NCBI RefSeq assembly: GCF_002160895.1
Contig: NZ_NFLL01000008.1
Location: 39,733 to 103,732, forward strand
DNA length: 64,000 nucleotides
Source: Faecalibacterium sp. An122
Lineage (GTDB): Bacteria > Bacillota > Clostridia > Oscillospirales > Ruminococcaceae
Direction: 5' to 3'
Under the pieces are notes generated by a model. That model saw only the letters and a list, made by a program, of their open reading frames with translations. It did not search any database and was not told the DNA's origin. A program made the translations under genes and the position numbers. Positions 17,286-24,279 of the stretch are shown one piece after another (within the stretch, counting starts at the first letter, position 1; each line of letters opens with the position of its first letter).

Positions 17286-17335
17286 TCCTCTGTAGAGAGT
17301 ACAAGGAATGCAAAAACAGAAATGAGGAAGCTATC

Positions 17336-18295
17336 ATGGTTACAATATTGTTGTCCACCATTGGCCAGCGGGGTGTGGATGCGCTGGCGTTTGTGCTGGC
17401 GTTTGTCCTGACGGCCCTGCTGACCAGTCTGTTCCGCAGCCGGCTGCCCCAGGACCATGGCCGCGCGTTTGCGGTGGATGGCGCGCTGTCCAAGGGCAAG
17501 GCCCGGGGCGCGGGATTGATTTTTGTGCTGTGCATCGTGCTGGTGGCCCTGGCGTTTATGCCGTTCCACCTGGAGACGGTCATTTATATGGTCCTGCTCA
17601 TTGCATCGATGCTGTCGGGGTATCTGGACGATGCCTCGGACACCGCGTGGAACGAGTACAAAAAAGGCCTGATTGATTTTGTGATTGCGGCGGTGGCCGG
17701 CGTCACCTATCTCAACTTCAACGGCTGCGGAGTCCGGTTTTTGAGCTGGTATTTTGTGCTGCCGTACCCGGTGTACCTGCTGCTGATCATTATCCTGATC
17801 TGGGCCAGCATCAATGTGGTGAACTGCACCGACGGCGTGGACGGCCTGTCCGCCAGCCTGGCGGTGGTGAGCATGGGCACCTTTGCCATGCTGTACGGCG
17901 AGTATCTGGGCAGCTACGTCACCGCCACGGTGGCGTTTGTGGGCGCTCTGCTGGCCTATCTGTGGTCCAACGCCAAGCCCTCCACCGTCCTGATGGGCGA
18001 CGCGGGCAGCCGCGCCATGGGCTTTTTCCTGGCGGTTCTGGCCCTCAAGTCGGGACATCCCTTTGCCTTCCTGCTGGCGGCGATGGTGTTTATCCTGGAC
18101 GGCAGCCTGGGCATCATTAAAATCAGCCTCAAGCGTTTCCTGCACATCAGCGTGCTGAAAAACACCCTGACCCCCCTTCACGACCACGCCCGCAAGCGGC
18201 TGGGCTGGAGCGACGAACAGGTGGTCATCCGTTGGGTGATCGTCCAGTGCGTGGCGTCGGCGGTGCTGACGGTGCTGGCAGGCTTCGGCGCATAA
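17336..18295 (+). CDS. mraY: MraY-like phospho-N-acetylmuramoyl-pentapeptide transferase
   Basis: A 319-residue membrane protein with about ten hydrophobic segments, of the polyprenyl-phosphate phosphosugar transferase family (MraY/WecA). Visible motifs: GYLDDASD (Asp pair), NVVNCTDGVDGL (the NxxNxxDGxDGL signature), MGDAGSRAMGF (GDxGS) and PLHDHARKRLGW in place of MraY's PIHHHxxxxGW. The last loop, together with VVIRW, favours MraY, which makes lipid I for peptidoglycan. It is divergent: the N-terminal TPTMGG motif reads KARGAG and HHH reads HDH. It stands alone, not in a dcw cluster. The start at 17336 has an AGGAAG site. A WecA/TagO-type enzyme is the alternative. Confidence 0.75.
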   Translation: MVTILLSTIGQRGVDALAFVLAFVLTALLTSLFRSRLPQDHGRAFAVDGALSKGKARGAGLIFVLCIVLVALAFMPFHLETVIYMVLLIASMLSGYLDDASDTAWNEYKKGLIDFVIAAVAGVTYLNFNGCGVRFLSWYFVLPYPVYLLLIIILIWASINVVNCTDGVDGLSASLAVVSMGTFAMLYGEYLGSYVTATVAFVGALLAYLWSNAKPSTVLMGDAGSRAMGFFLAVLALKSGHPFAFLLAAMVFILDGSLGIIKISLKRFLHISVLKNTLTPLHDHARKRLGWSDEQVVIRWVIVQCVASAVLTVLAGFGA

Positions 18296-18305
18296 TGTTT
18301 TTACG

Positions 18306-18334
18306 GCCCCGCTGTGATAGGCGGGGCTGTTTTG
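18306..18334 (+). terminator. Terminator of the MraY-like gene
   Basis: GCCCCGC (18306-18312) pairs with GCGGGGC (18321-18327), followed by TGTTTTGT, 10 bases after the stop codon. Confidence 0.75.
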
Positions 18335-18350
18335 TATCCCGCCCGGCGTG

Positions 18351-18401
18351 TTGACAAGTACACTTGTCTGTGTTATACTGAAAATGCAAATAAAACTTGT
18401 C
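18351..18401 (+). promoter_or_regulatory. Promoter with operator for the membrane protein-XRE regulator pair
   Basis: TTGACA (18351-18356), 17 bases, TATACT (18374-18379), a near-consensus promoter. The inverted repeat GACAAGT-AC-ACTTGTC (18353-18368) overlaps the -35 box and spacer, and a further half-site ACTTGTC lies at 18395-18401, downstream of -10. This is where a repressor would block RNA polymerase; the XRE protein encoded second in the operon is the obvious candidate (inference). Confidence 0.75.
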
Positions 18402-18422
18402 AAACCCGAGGGAGGCGGTTCC

Positions 18423-18749
18423 ATGAAAAAGGAAGAAATCCTGCGCAGAGCCCGGCAGGAGGGCGACGGCGAATACGAGGAGCGAATCCAGGGCCAGATC
18501 ATGACCCGCAGCGCCCTGGTTGTGGTGGGGCTGTGCGCGGCCTTCTGGCTGGTGCGGGCGGGCCGCGCCTGGGCTGCAGGCGAGGCGCTGGCCCAGGTGT
18601 GGGACTATCCGGCCATTGCCACGGGATATGCGGCCTTTGTCCATCTTTGGATGTACAAGCGGCTGGACCAGCGGGTCAACCTGGTGAGCGGGCTGTGCTG
18701 CCTGCTGGCGTTTGTGATCTTTTCGGTGCAGTTTTGGCTGCACCTGTGA
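18423..18749 (+). CDS. Small membrane protein of unknown function, paired with XRE regulator
   Basis: A 108-residue protein with a charged N-terminus (MKKEEILRRARQEG) and about three hydrophobic segments (near 27-44, 62-80 and 87-106). I recognise no family function; small membrane proteins of this shape commonly precede a short XRE regulator in Firmicutes. The ATG at 18423 follows a GGGAGG site; the frame is open further upstream into the promoter. It is 12 bases before the regulator gene. Confidence 0.75.
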   Translation: MKKEEILRRARQEGDGEYEERIQGQIMTRSALVVVGLCAAFWLVRAGRAWAAGEALAQVWDYPAIATGYAAFVHLWMYKRLDQRVNLVSGLCCLLAFVIFSVQFWLHL

Positions 18750-18761
18750 GGGAGGCGGCGT

Positions 18762-18974
18762 ATGAATTCGGAACTGGTTTTGAAAAACCGGCTCAAAGAG
18801 GCGCGGGCGGCGGCGGGGCTGTCCCAGGCGCAGCTGGCGGCGATGGTGGGCGTCTCACGCAACACCATCAGCTCGATTGAGACGGGGCAGTTTAACCCCA
18901 CCGCCAAGCTGGCGCTGATTCTGTGCATCGCGCTGGACAAAAAGTTTGAGGAGCTGTTTTATTTCGAGGACTGA
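18762..18974 (+). CDS. XRE-family helix-turn-helix regulator
   Basis: A 70-residue protein that is almost only a Cro/CI-type HTH: LKEARAAAGLSQAQLAAMVG, then VSRNTISSIETGQFNPT, with LILCIALDKKFEELF at the end, typical of short YozG-like regulators. A GGGAGG site precedes the ATG. It likely binds the GACAAGT-AC-ACTTGTC repeat in its own promoter and represses the pair; the inducing signal is unknown, perhaps sensed by the membrane protein. Confidence 0.9.
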   Translation: MNSELVLKNRLKEARAAAGLSQAQLAAMVGVSRNTISSIETGQFNPTAKLALILCIALDKKFEELFYFED

Positions 18975-19005
18975 GGCCCGAAACGGCAAAGAGGAGGCGG
19001 AGCCA

Positions 19006-19581
19006 ATGACCCTAGACGAGGCCAAGAAAGCCCAGCGCCAGCAGGGGATTGCGGCGCGGCGGGCGCTGGACCCCTCAACGCGGCAAGCCGCCGATGCGGC
19101 CATCTGTGCCCGCATCGCGTCCCTGCCGGCCTGGCAGGCCGCAAAACGGGTGCTGGGGTATGCCGCTTTCGGCGGGGAGCCGGACCTGTCGGCCCTGCTG
19201 GAGGGCCCGGAAGGCCGCCTGCACGGGGCAGCCTGGCCGGTGTGCGGCCCGGACTGCACCATGACCGCCGCCCGGCCCCACCCGGAAAAGGGCTGGGAGA
19301 CGGGGGCATATGGCATCCGTGCGCCGGTGCTGGAACGGGCGGAGATCTTCCCGCCCGAGACCCTGGACCTGGTTCTGGTGCCCTGTACCGCCTTTGATGA
19401 GGCCTGCCGGCGGGTGGGCATGGGCAAAGGCTACTATGACCGGTATCTTCCCCGGTGCACCGGCGCGGCGGTGTACGGGGTGGCCTATGAGGTACAAAAA
19501 GTGGAGGCGGCCGCCGCGGGGCCGCTGGACATCCGTCTGGATGGCGTCATCACCGAGAGGGGGATTTACAGATGGAAATGA
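19006..19581 (+). CDS. 5-formyltetrahydrofolate cyclo-ligase
   Basis: A 191-residue ATP-dependent enzyme converting 5-formyl-THF to 5,10-methenyl-THF. N-terminal basic region with QQGIAARRAL, and C-terminal ligand motif DLVLVPCTAFDEACRRVGMGKGYYDRYL, the hallmark GxGxGYYD element. The start at 19006 has a GAGGAGG site. It overlaps the next gene by 10 bases and is followed by folD, so the three make a folate one-carbon operon that interconverts formyl-, methenyl- and methylene-THF. Confidence 0.93.
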   Translation: MTLDEAKKAQRQQGIAARRALDPSTRQAADAAICARIASLPAWQAAKRVLGYAAFGGEPDLSALLEGPEGRLHGAAWPVCGPDCTMTAARPHPEKGWETGAYGIRAPVLERAEIFPPETLDLVLVPCTAFDEACRRVGMGKGYYDRYLPRCTGAAVYGVAYEVQKVEAAAAGPLDIRLDGVITERGIYRWK

Positions 19582-20195
19582 TGCACAAAAGCTGTGAGCA
19601 GTTTTTGGAGGAACTGGCCTCCAAAGCGGCGGTACCGGGGGGCGGCGGCGGGTCGGCCCTGGTGGGCGCCGTGGGCACGGCCCTGGGGAACATGGTGGGC
19701 TGCCTGACGGTGGGCAAAAAGAAATATGCCGCCGTGGAGCCGGACATCCTGGCCCTGAATGAGAAGGCCGCCGCCCTGCGGGCCCGGCTGGAAGGGCTGG
19801 TGGAGGCGGACGCCGAGGCCTTTGCGCCCCTGGCCAAGGCCTATTCCATCCCCAAAGAGGACCCCGCCCGGGCCGAAATCATGGCGGCCGCCCTGGAAAA
19901 GGCCGCCGCTGTGCCCCTGGAAATCATGGAGTGCTGCTGTGAGGCCATCGCCCTGCTGGAAGAATACGAGGCCAAGGGCAGCGTGCTGGCGGTGTCGGAT
20001 GCAGGATGCGGGGCGGTGTTCTGCCGGGCGGCGCTGGAAGGCGCCGGGCTGAACGTCAGCGTCAACACCCGCCTGATGGCCGACCGGGCCCGGGCGGAAG
20101 AGCTGGACGCCCGTGTGGCGGCCCTGCTGAAGGAATATGTACCGCGGGCCGAGGCGGTTTACGCCAAGGTTTGCGCACGACTGGGAGGAAATTGA
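19572..20195 (+). CDS. fchA: Cyclodeaminase/cyclohydrolase family protein (FchA-like)
   Basis: A 207-residue all-alpha protein of the formiminotransferase-cyclodeaminase C-terminal family, with the glycine-rich loop VPGGGGGSALVGAVGTALG near residue 21 and LTVGKKKY. Stand-alone members act as formimino-THF cyclodeaminase or methenyl-THF cyclohydrolase (FchA). No histidine degradation genes are near, and it lies between the cyclo-ligase and folD, so cyclohydrolase is the better reading. That fits the next gene, a FolD without the lysine needed for this step. ATG 19572 overlaps the previous stop. Confidence 0.85.
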   Translation: MEMMHKSCEQFLEELASKAAVPGGGGGSALVGAVGTALGNMVGCLTVGKKKYAAVEPDILALNEKAAALRARLEGLVEADAEAFAPLAKAYSIPKEDPARAEIMAAALEKAAAVPLEIMECCCEAIALLEEYEAKGSVLAVSDAGCGAVFCRAALEGAGLNVSVNTRLMADRARAEELDARVAALLKEYVPRAEAVYAKVCARLGGN

Positions 20196-20197
20196 CC

Positions 20198-21049
20198 ATG
20201 GCAACGCTTTTGAAAGGCGCGCAGGCCGCTGCCGCCCTGAACGAAAAGACGGCGGCCCGTGTGGCGGCCCTGGCGGAAAAAGGGATTGTGCCCACCCTGG
20301 CGGTGGTGCGGATGGGCGAGCGGGAGGACGATCTGTCCTATGAACGGGGCGTGATGAACCGCTGCGCCAAGCTGGGCATCGCGGTGAAGCCCTATCTGCT
20401 GGCGGCGGACGCCCCGCAGGCGGCGCTGATGGCGGTGCTGGAGGAAATCAACGTGGACGCCGGCGTCCACGGCTGCCTGATTTTCCGGCCGCTGCCCGCC
20501 CAGATCGACGACAAGGCGGTCCGGGCTGCCCTGGCCCCCGAAAAGGATGTGGACGGTATCACCGACGCCTCTCTGGCGGGAGTGTTTACCGGCAGCGGGG
20601 TGGGCTATGCCCCCTGTACGGCCCAGGCCTGTGTGGATATTCTGGACCATTACGGCATCCCCCTGGAAGGCAAACGGGTCACTGTGGTGGGCCGCAGCCT
20701 GGTGGTGGGCAAACCGGCCACCATGCTGCTGGACCGCAAAAACGCCACCGTGACCATGTGCAATTCCCGCACCAAAGACCTGCCCCAGCTCTGCCGCCAG
20801 GCGGACATCCTGGTGGTGGCCATGGGCAAGCGCGGCGCCATCGGCGGGGACTGCATCGCCCCGGGCCAGGTGGTGGTGGATGTGGGTATCCACACCGATG
20901 AGGACGGCAAGCTGTGCGGTGACGTCCGCTTTGCGGAGGCCGAGCCGGTGGCCAGTGCCATCACCCCGGTGCCGGGAGGCGTGGGCGCCATGACCACCTC
21001 GGTGCTGGCCGCCCATGTGGTAGATGCTTCCGAGAAGGCTGCACAGTAA
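20198..21049 (+). CDS. folD: Methylenetetrahydrofolate dehydrogenase (FolD), catalytic lysine replaced
   Basis: A 283-residue FolD of normal length with the NADP fold motif VVGRSLVVGKPATMLL, ATVTMCNSRT, KDVDGIT and the C-terminal TPVPGGVGAMTTSVL. In typical bifunctional FolD the motif SxxYVxxKxxAC supplies Tyr and Lys; here it is DLSYERGVMNRCAKLG, with Tyr48 kept and Val52 where Lys is expected. That Lys is needed for cyclohydrolase activity in studied enzymes, so this one may act only as a dehydrogenase with FchA doing hydrolysis (inference). A GGGAGGA site precedes ATG 20198, 2 bases after fchA. Confidence 0.92.
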   Translation: MATLLKGAQAAAALNEKTAARVAALAEKGIVPTLAVVRMGEREDDLSYERGVMNRCAKLGIAVKPYLLAADAPQAALMAVLEEINVDAGVHGCLIFRPLPAQIDDKAVRAALAPEKDVDGITDASLAGVFTGSGVGYAPCTAQACVDILDHYGIPLEGKRVTVVGRSLVVGKPATMLLDRKNATVTMCNSRTKDLPQLCRQADILVVAMGKRGAIGGDCIAPGQVVVDVGIHTDEDGKLCGDVRFAEAEPVASAITPVPGGVGAMTTSVLAAHVVDASEKAAQ

Positions 21050-21134
21050 TCCGCAAAAACCCGCATAGACCTTGATCTGCCAACTGAAAAATCCTGCGTT
21101 GCTGCCCAAAAGCTAAGGTCTGAGGTGAACACAT

Positions 21135-21362
21135 ATGAAGATACCGTTTCAGATGGCTCTGTTCAAAGCGGTTTTTGTAGTGGGTGTGCTGGTGGTATGT
21201 GCTCTTTGGGCCTTTGAACGTTTTATCAGCGGCGCGGTCCTTCTGAGCCTTTTGTTTGTATTTGATTTCGCTTTCCGGCGGTGCCCCTTTTGCGGCAAGC
21301 ATTTTTCCATTCAATGGAGTAAGCTGGAACGATGTCCTTTTTGCGGAAAATCCTTGAAGTAG
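21135..21362 (+). CDS. Small membrane protein with C-terminal zinc ribbon
   Basis: A 75-residue protein: two hydrophobic segments (about 8-26 and 31-47) followed by two CPFCGK knuckles (about 50-54 and 68-72) separated by HFSIQWSKLER, which would bind one zinc. The cysteine part should face the cytoplasm or be membrane-adjacent. A GAGGTGA site precedes the ATG. Family and function are not known to me. Confidence 0.65.
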   Translation: MKIPFQMALFKAVFVVGVLVVCALWAFERFISGAVLLSLLFVFDFAFRRCPFCGKHFSIQWSKLERCPFCGKSLK

Positions 21363-21394
21363 AAAACAGGAAATGAGTTACTGAAATAAAAACC

Positions 21395-21425
21395 CCCGCT
21401 CCCATGGAAGGAGCGGGGATTTTGT
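21395..21425 (+). terminator. Terminator after the small zinc-ribbon protein
   Basis: CCCCGCTCC (21395-21403) pairs with GGAGCGGGG (21410-21418), followed by ATTTTG. Left of the stem is an A-rich run, so it can also act on the minus strand. Confidence 0.85.
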
Positions 21426-21447
21426 GCTTTTTAGATCATAAGACTTC

Positions 21448-21762
21448 GCATCGTACCGGGCCGCAGGCCCAAACGTAACGAGCGAGCGGGACGGCTGTCC
21501 TCTTGCGGTTCCCTAAATTTTCGGCGCATTGGATGAGCCGAAAATTTAGACCGCTGCGCCACTCACGGCTCCCTGTTTCGTCCACCGGACGCGGTCGCCG
21601 TTCGTGCCTCTTGCGCTTAGCCAATTTTCCCGGCGGACATGAATGTCCTTGTGAAAATTGGAGCGCTGCGTCAGCGGCGGCTCCCTGTTTCATCCACTGG
21701 ATGCGGTCGCCGCCGCTGCCTTGCATCGTACCGGGCCGCAGGCCCAAACGTAACGAGCGAGC
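21448..21762. repeat. Structured intergenic repeat cassette
   Basis: A gene-free block of about 315 bases. Exact 40-base direct repeats flank it (21448-21487 and 21723-21762; GCATCGTACC...ACGAGCGAGC). Inside are two similar units, each an AT-rich hairpin followed by GCTGCG and a 35-base conserved segment. Unit one: TAAATTTTCGGC/GCCGAAAATTTA (21514-21548) and segment 21566-21600. Unit two: CCAATTTTC/GAAAATTGG (21621-21661, with GGACAT/ATGTCC inside) and segment 21678-21712. The segments agree at 32 of 35 bases, and two of the three differences exchange G-C for A-T in the small hairpin GTCC-ACC-GGAC / ATCC-ACT-GGAT. Short frames through it look spurious. Confidence 0.75.
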
Positions 21763-21832
21763 CGGAGCGTAAAGGTCCCGCGGAACTGTCGGAGACCCGG
21801 AAACTTTATGGTACCCAGTAAAAAGTTTTTTG

Positions 21833-21856
21833 CTTACTTTTTTTCAAAAAAGTAAG
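21833..21856 (-). terminator. Possible terminator overlapping the phosphorylase stop
   Basis: CTTACTTTTTTT (21833-21844) can pair with AAAAAAGTAAG (21846-21856). The stem covers the last codons of the minus-strand gene. On the minus strand it is followed by CAAAAAACTTTTT, a poor T tract, so termination is uncertain. Confidence 0.4.
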
Positions 21857-23165
21857 AGACGCCGGTGTCGGTGACGATGGCGTAGATGAGGGGGAGCTCC
21901 GAGGGTTTCTCGGGGCCGAAGGTGAAAGCGGAACGGTAGACCGCCTCGGCGGCTGCAAAGCGCTCGGGCGCGCCGCAGAAGGTGGCCAGACTCTCGCCCC
22001 GGCGTACGTAGTCGCCCCGCTTCTTGTGCAGGATGATGCCGGCGGCGTAGTCCAGGGGATCGCCCTTCTTCTCCCGTCCGGCTCCCAGCAGGACGCTGGC
22101 GATGCCGATCTTCTCGGCGTCGTTGGCCGTAATGTACCCGTCGGCCTCGGCCAGTACCTCGTACTTGGCCGCCGGCTGGTCAAACAGGCTGTAATCCTCC
22201 AGAACCCGCACGTCGCCGCCCTGGGCCGCAAACATCTCTTTGCACTTGGCAAAGGCGCTGCCGTTTGCAATCACCTGCTGGGCCATGGCACGGCATTCTT
22301 CCGGGGTTCCTTTGCCCGCCAGCACCAGCATATAGGACGCCAGCTGCAGACAGACTTCGGTCAGGTCGGCGGGGCCGCGGCCCTTGAGCACTTCCATGCT
22401 CTCCATCACTTCCAGGCTGTTGCCGATGTTGTGGCCCAGAGGCGTGTCCATGTCGGTGATCATGGCGGCCACCTTGCGGCCGTGGTGGCCGCCAATGGAT
22501 ACCATCAGCTTGGCCAGCTGGACGCTATCCTCCACCGTCTTCATGAAGGCGCCAGTGCCGGTGGTGACGTCCAGCAGGATGGCGTCCGAGCCGGAAGCCA
22601 GCTTCTTGGACATGATGCTGGAGGCAATCAGGGGAATGCAGCTGACGGTGGCGGTGACGTCCCGCAGGGCGTACATCTTTTTGTCCGCTGCAGCGATGTT
22701 CTCGCTCTGGCCGATGACCGAAATGCCGATCCGGTTCACCTGGGCGAAAAATTCCTCCTGGGTCAGGGCGGTGCGGGTGCCGGGCACGCTCTCCATCTTG
22801 TCGATGGTGCCGCCGGTATGACCCAGGCCCCGGCCGCTCATCTTGGCAATCTTGACCCCGCAGGCCGCCGCAATGGGCGCAATCACCAGGGTGGTCTTGT
22901 CGCCCACGCCGCCGGTGGAATGCTTGTCCACCTTGATGCCGGCAATGGGGGACAGGTCCACCATCTCGCCGCTGCGGGCCATGATGTCGGTCAAAATGGC
23001 GGTCTCTTCGTCGGTCATCCCCCGCAGGTAGACCGCCATCATCCAGGCAGCCATCTGGTAATCGGGCACGTCGCCCGCCACATAGCCGTTGATGAGGGTT
23101 TCCAGCTCGGCGCGGGTATGGGTCCCGCCGTCCCGCTTCTTTGCAATCAGATCGTAGATACGCAT
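21834..23165 (-). CDS. pdp: Pyrimidine-nucleoside phosphorylase
   Basis: A 443-residue enzyme that splits uridine and (deoxy)thymidine with phosphate into base and (deoxy)ribose 1-phosphate. Motifs: YLRGMTDEETAILTDIMARSG, the family signature around KMSGRGLGHTGGTIDKMES, DVTATVSCIPLIASSIMSKKLASG and GxxxR-type C-terminal domain DYVRRGESL. It may equally be called DeoA; the Firmicute type is usually Pdp. ATG 23165 follows AGGAG at good spacing; the earlier GTG overlaps that site. It has its own promoter and extends the nucleoside uptake cluster to its right. Confidence 0.93.
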   Translation of the reverse strand: MRIYDLIAKKRDGGTHTRAELETLINGYVAGDVPDYQMAAWMMAVYLRGMTDEETAILTDIMARSGEMVDLSPIAGIKVDKHSTGGVGDKTTLVIAPIAAACGVKIAKMSGRGLGHTGGTIDKMESVPGTRTALTQEEFFAQVNRIGISVIGQSENIAAADKKMYALRDVTATVSCIPLIASSIMSKKLASGSDAILLDVTTGTGAFMKTVEDSVQLAKLMVSIGGHHGRKVAAMITDMDTPLGHNIGNSLEVMESMEVLKGRGPADLTEVCLQLASYMLVLAGKGTPEECRAMAQQVIANGSAFAKCKEMFAAQGGDVRVLEDYSLFDQPAAKYEVLAEADGYITANDAEKIGIASVLLGAGREKKGDPLDYAAGIILHKKRGDYVRRGESLATFCGAPERFAAAEAVYRSAFTFGPEKPSELPLIYAIVTDTGVSYFFEKK

Positions 23166-23204
23166 GGTAATCACTCCTGTCCCGACGTGTTGTGTGGTAA
23201 ATCC

Positions 23205-23233
23205 AGTATAGTATGACTTTTCCTTAAAGGCAA
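23205..23233 (-). promoter_or_regulatory. Promoter of the phosphorylase gene
   Basis: TTGCCT (23233-23228), 17 bases, TATACT (23210-23205) on the minus strand. Confidence 0.7.
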
Positions 23234-23260
23234 GGGGATTCCTGAGGGTTCAACAAAAAT

Positions 23261-24205
23261 TCACCCTTTTTCCATGACGAAATTCTCCAGCTGCACCCCG
23301 CGGCGTTCCACCTGCTGGGCCCGGATCACCCGGTAGCCCCGCCTTTCAAAAAAGGGCCGGGCGGTGCGGGAGGCATGGGTGATGATGGGACGGCTCCGGG
23401 CAGCCCCTTCCAGGGCGTCGCAGAGGGCCGAGGCCACCCCGCGCCGCTGAAAGGCGCGGCTCACATACAGCCGGTCCAGATAACCGGCGGCGGGGTCCAG
23501 ATCCCCAAAGCCCACCAGCTGCCCGTCCAGCTCCGCCACCAGGGTGACGTGGGCCCGGAAACCATCATCCCAGGCCGCCAGGTCGGGGCCCTCTGCGGGG
23601 GCCCAGGCGTCCAGCTGGGCGGGGGTGTAGTGGGCGGTACAGACGGTGTGGACCGTCTCGTAAAAGAGGGCCGCCAGCGCGGGGCAGTCCTCGGGGCGGT
23701 AGGGGCGGAGGGTCACCGCCAGGGCGTTCAGCCAGGCGTCCGCCTCGGCCCGGCTGTGGAAGGCAAAGACCTGCCGGCGCCCCCGGTATGGCTCCAGCAT
23801 GGCGCGGATCGCGGGGAGCTGCGCCTGGCCGAAGTCGAGGATGTATTGCAGGAACTCTGCGTCCAGCTCCTCCTCCACCCAGGGCATGTCCGGGCGCTGC
23901 GCGCCCCGGCGGTTTTCCACCCCCGCCAGGCAGACTTCCAGGGGGAAGTCCAGGAAAAAGACGGTGTCGCAGGCGGCCAGCCGCGGCTCCATGGTGCGCA
24001 GATAGTTGCCGTCAATGATCCAGGCGGGCCCGTCCATGACGGCGGCCAGAGCGGCGTCAAAGGCCTCAGGGGTGGTGTGGGTGCCGTCGGCCCGGTGCCA
24101 CAGGCAGTCCAGATAGTGGAGGGGCAGGCCGGTCCGGTCCCGCAGGGCCCGGGCGAAGGTGCTCTTGCCCGCCCCGGGACAGCCGATGACCAAAACTTTC
24201 TGCAT
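23261..24205 (-). CDS. P-loop kinase fused to a GNAT acetyltransferase
   Basis: A 314-residue two-domain protein. Residues 1-165 are an adenylate kinase-like P-loop domain of the type annotated as FlaR or topology-modulation protein: Walker A GCPGAGKST (8-16), YLDCLW, WIIDGNY and VFFLDFP. Residues about 166-314 are a GNAT acyl-CoA N-acyltransferase (VAELDGQLVGFGDL, then LYVSRAFQRRGVASAL as the CoA-binding loop). No stop or frameshift lies at the join. The start at 24205 has AAGGAAGG in front; the frame extends upstream without similarity. It lies after the nucleoside transporter genes but behind a terminator. Substrates unknown. Confidence 0.8.
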   Translation of the reverse strand: MQKVLVIGCPGAGKSTFARALRDRTGLPLHYLDCLWHRADGTHTTPEAFDAALAAVMDGPAWIIDGNYLRTMEPRLAACDTVFFLDFPLEVCLAGVENRRGAQRPDMPWVEEELDAEFLQYILDFGQAQLPAIRAMLEPYRGRRQVFAFHSRAEADAWLNALAVTLRPYRPEDCPALAALFYETVHTVCTAHYTPAQLDAWAPAEGPDLAAWDDGFRAHVTLVAELDGQLVGFGDLDPAAGYLDRLYVSRAFQRRGVASALCDALEGAARSRPIITHASRTARPFFERRGYRVIRAQQVERRGVQLENFVMEKG

Positions 24206-24230
24206 GGGAAACACCTTCCTTTCAGAGAGC

Positions 24231-24255
24231 AAAACGGCGGCAAGCTGTTGCCGCC
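24231..24255 (-). terminator. Terminator after the nucleoside transporter permeases
   Basis: On the minus strand GGCGGCAA (24255-24248), CAGC loop, TTGCCGCC (24243-24236), then GTTTTG. It starts 25 bases after the stop of the last permease. Confidence 0.7.
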
Positions 24256-24279
24256 TGCCGCCGCTGATGCCGTGTGGGA

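Noticed and set aside
21503..21821. Small frames within the repeat cassette as genes
   Set aside because: They run through hairpins and repeats, lack ribosome binding sites and have no family resemblance; likely spurious.
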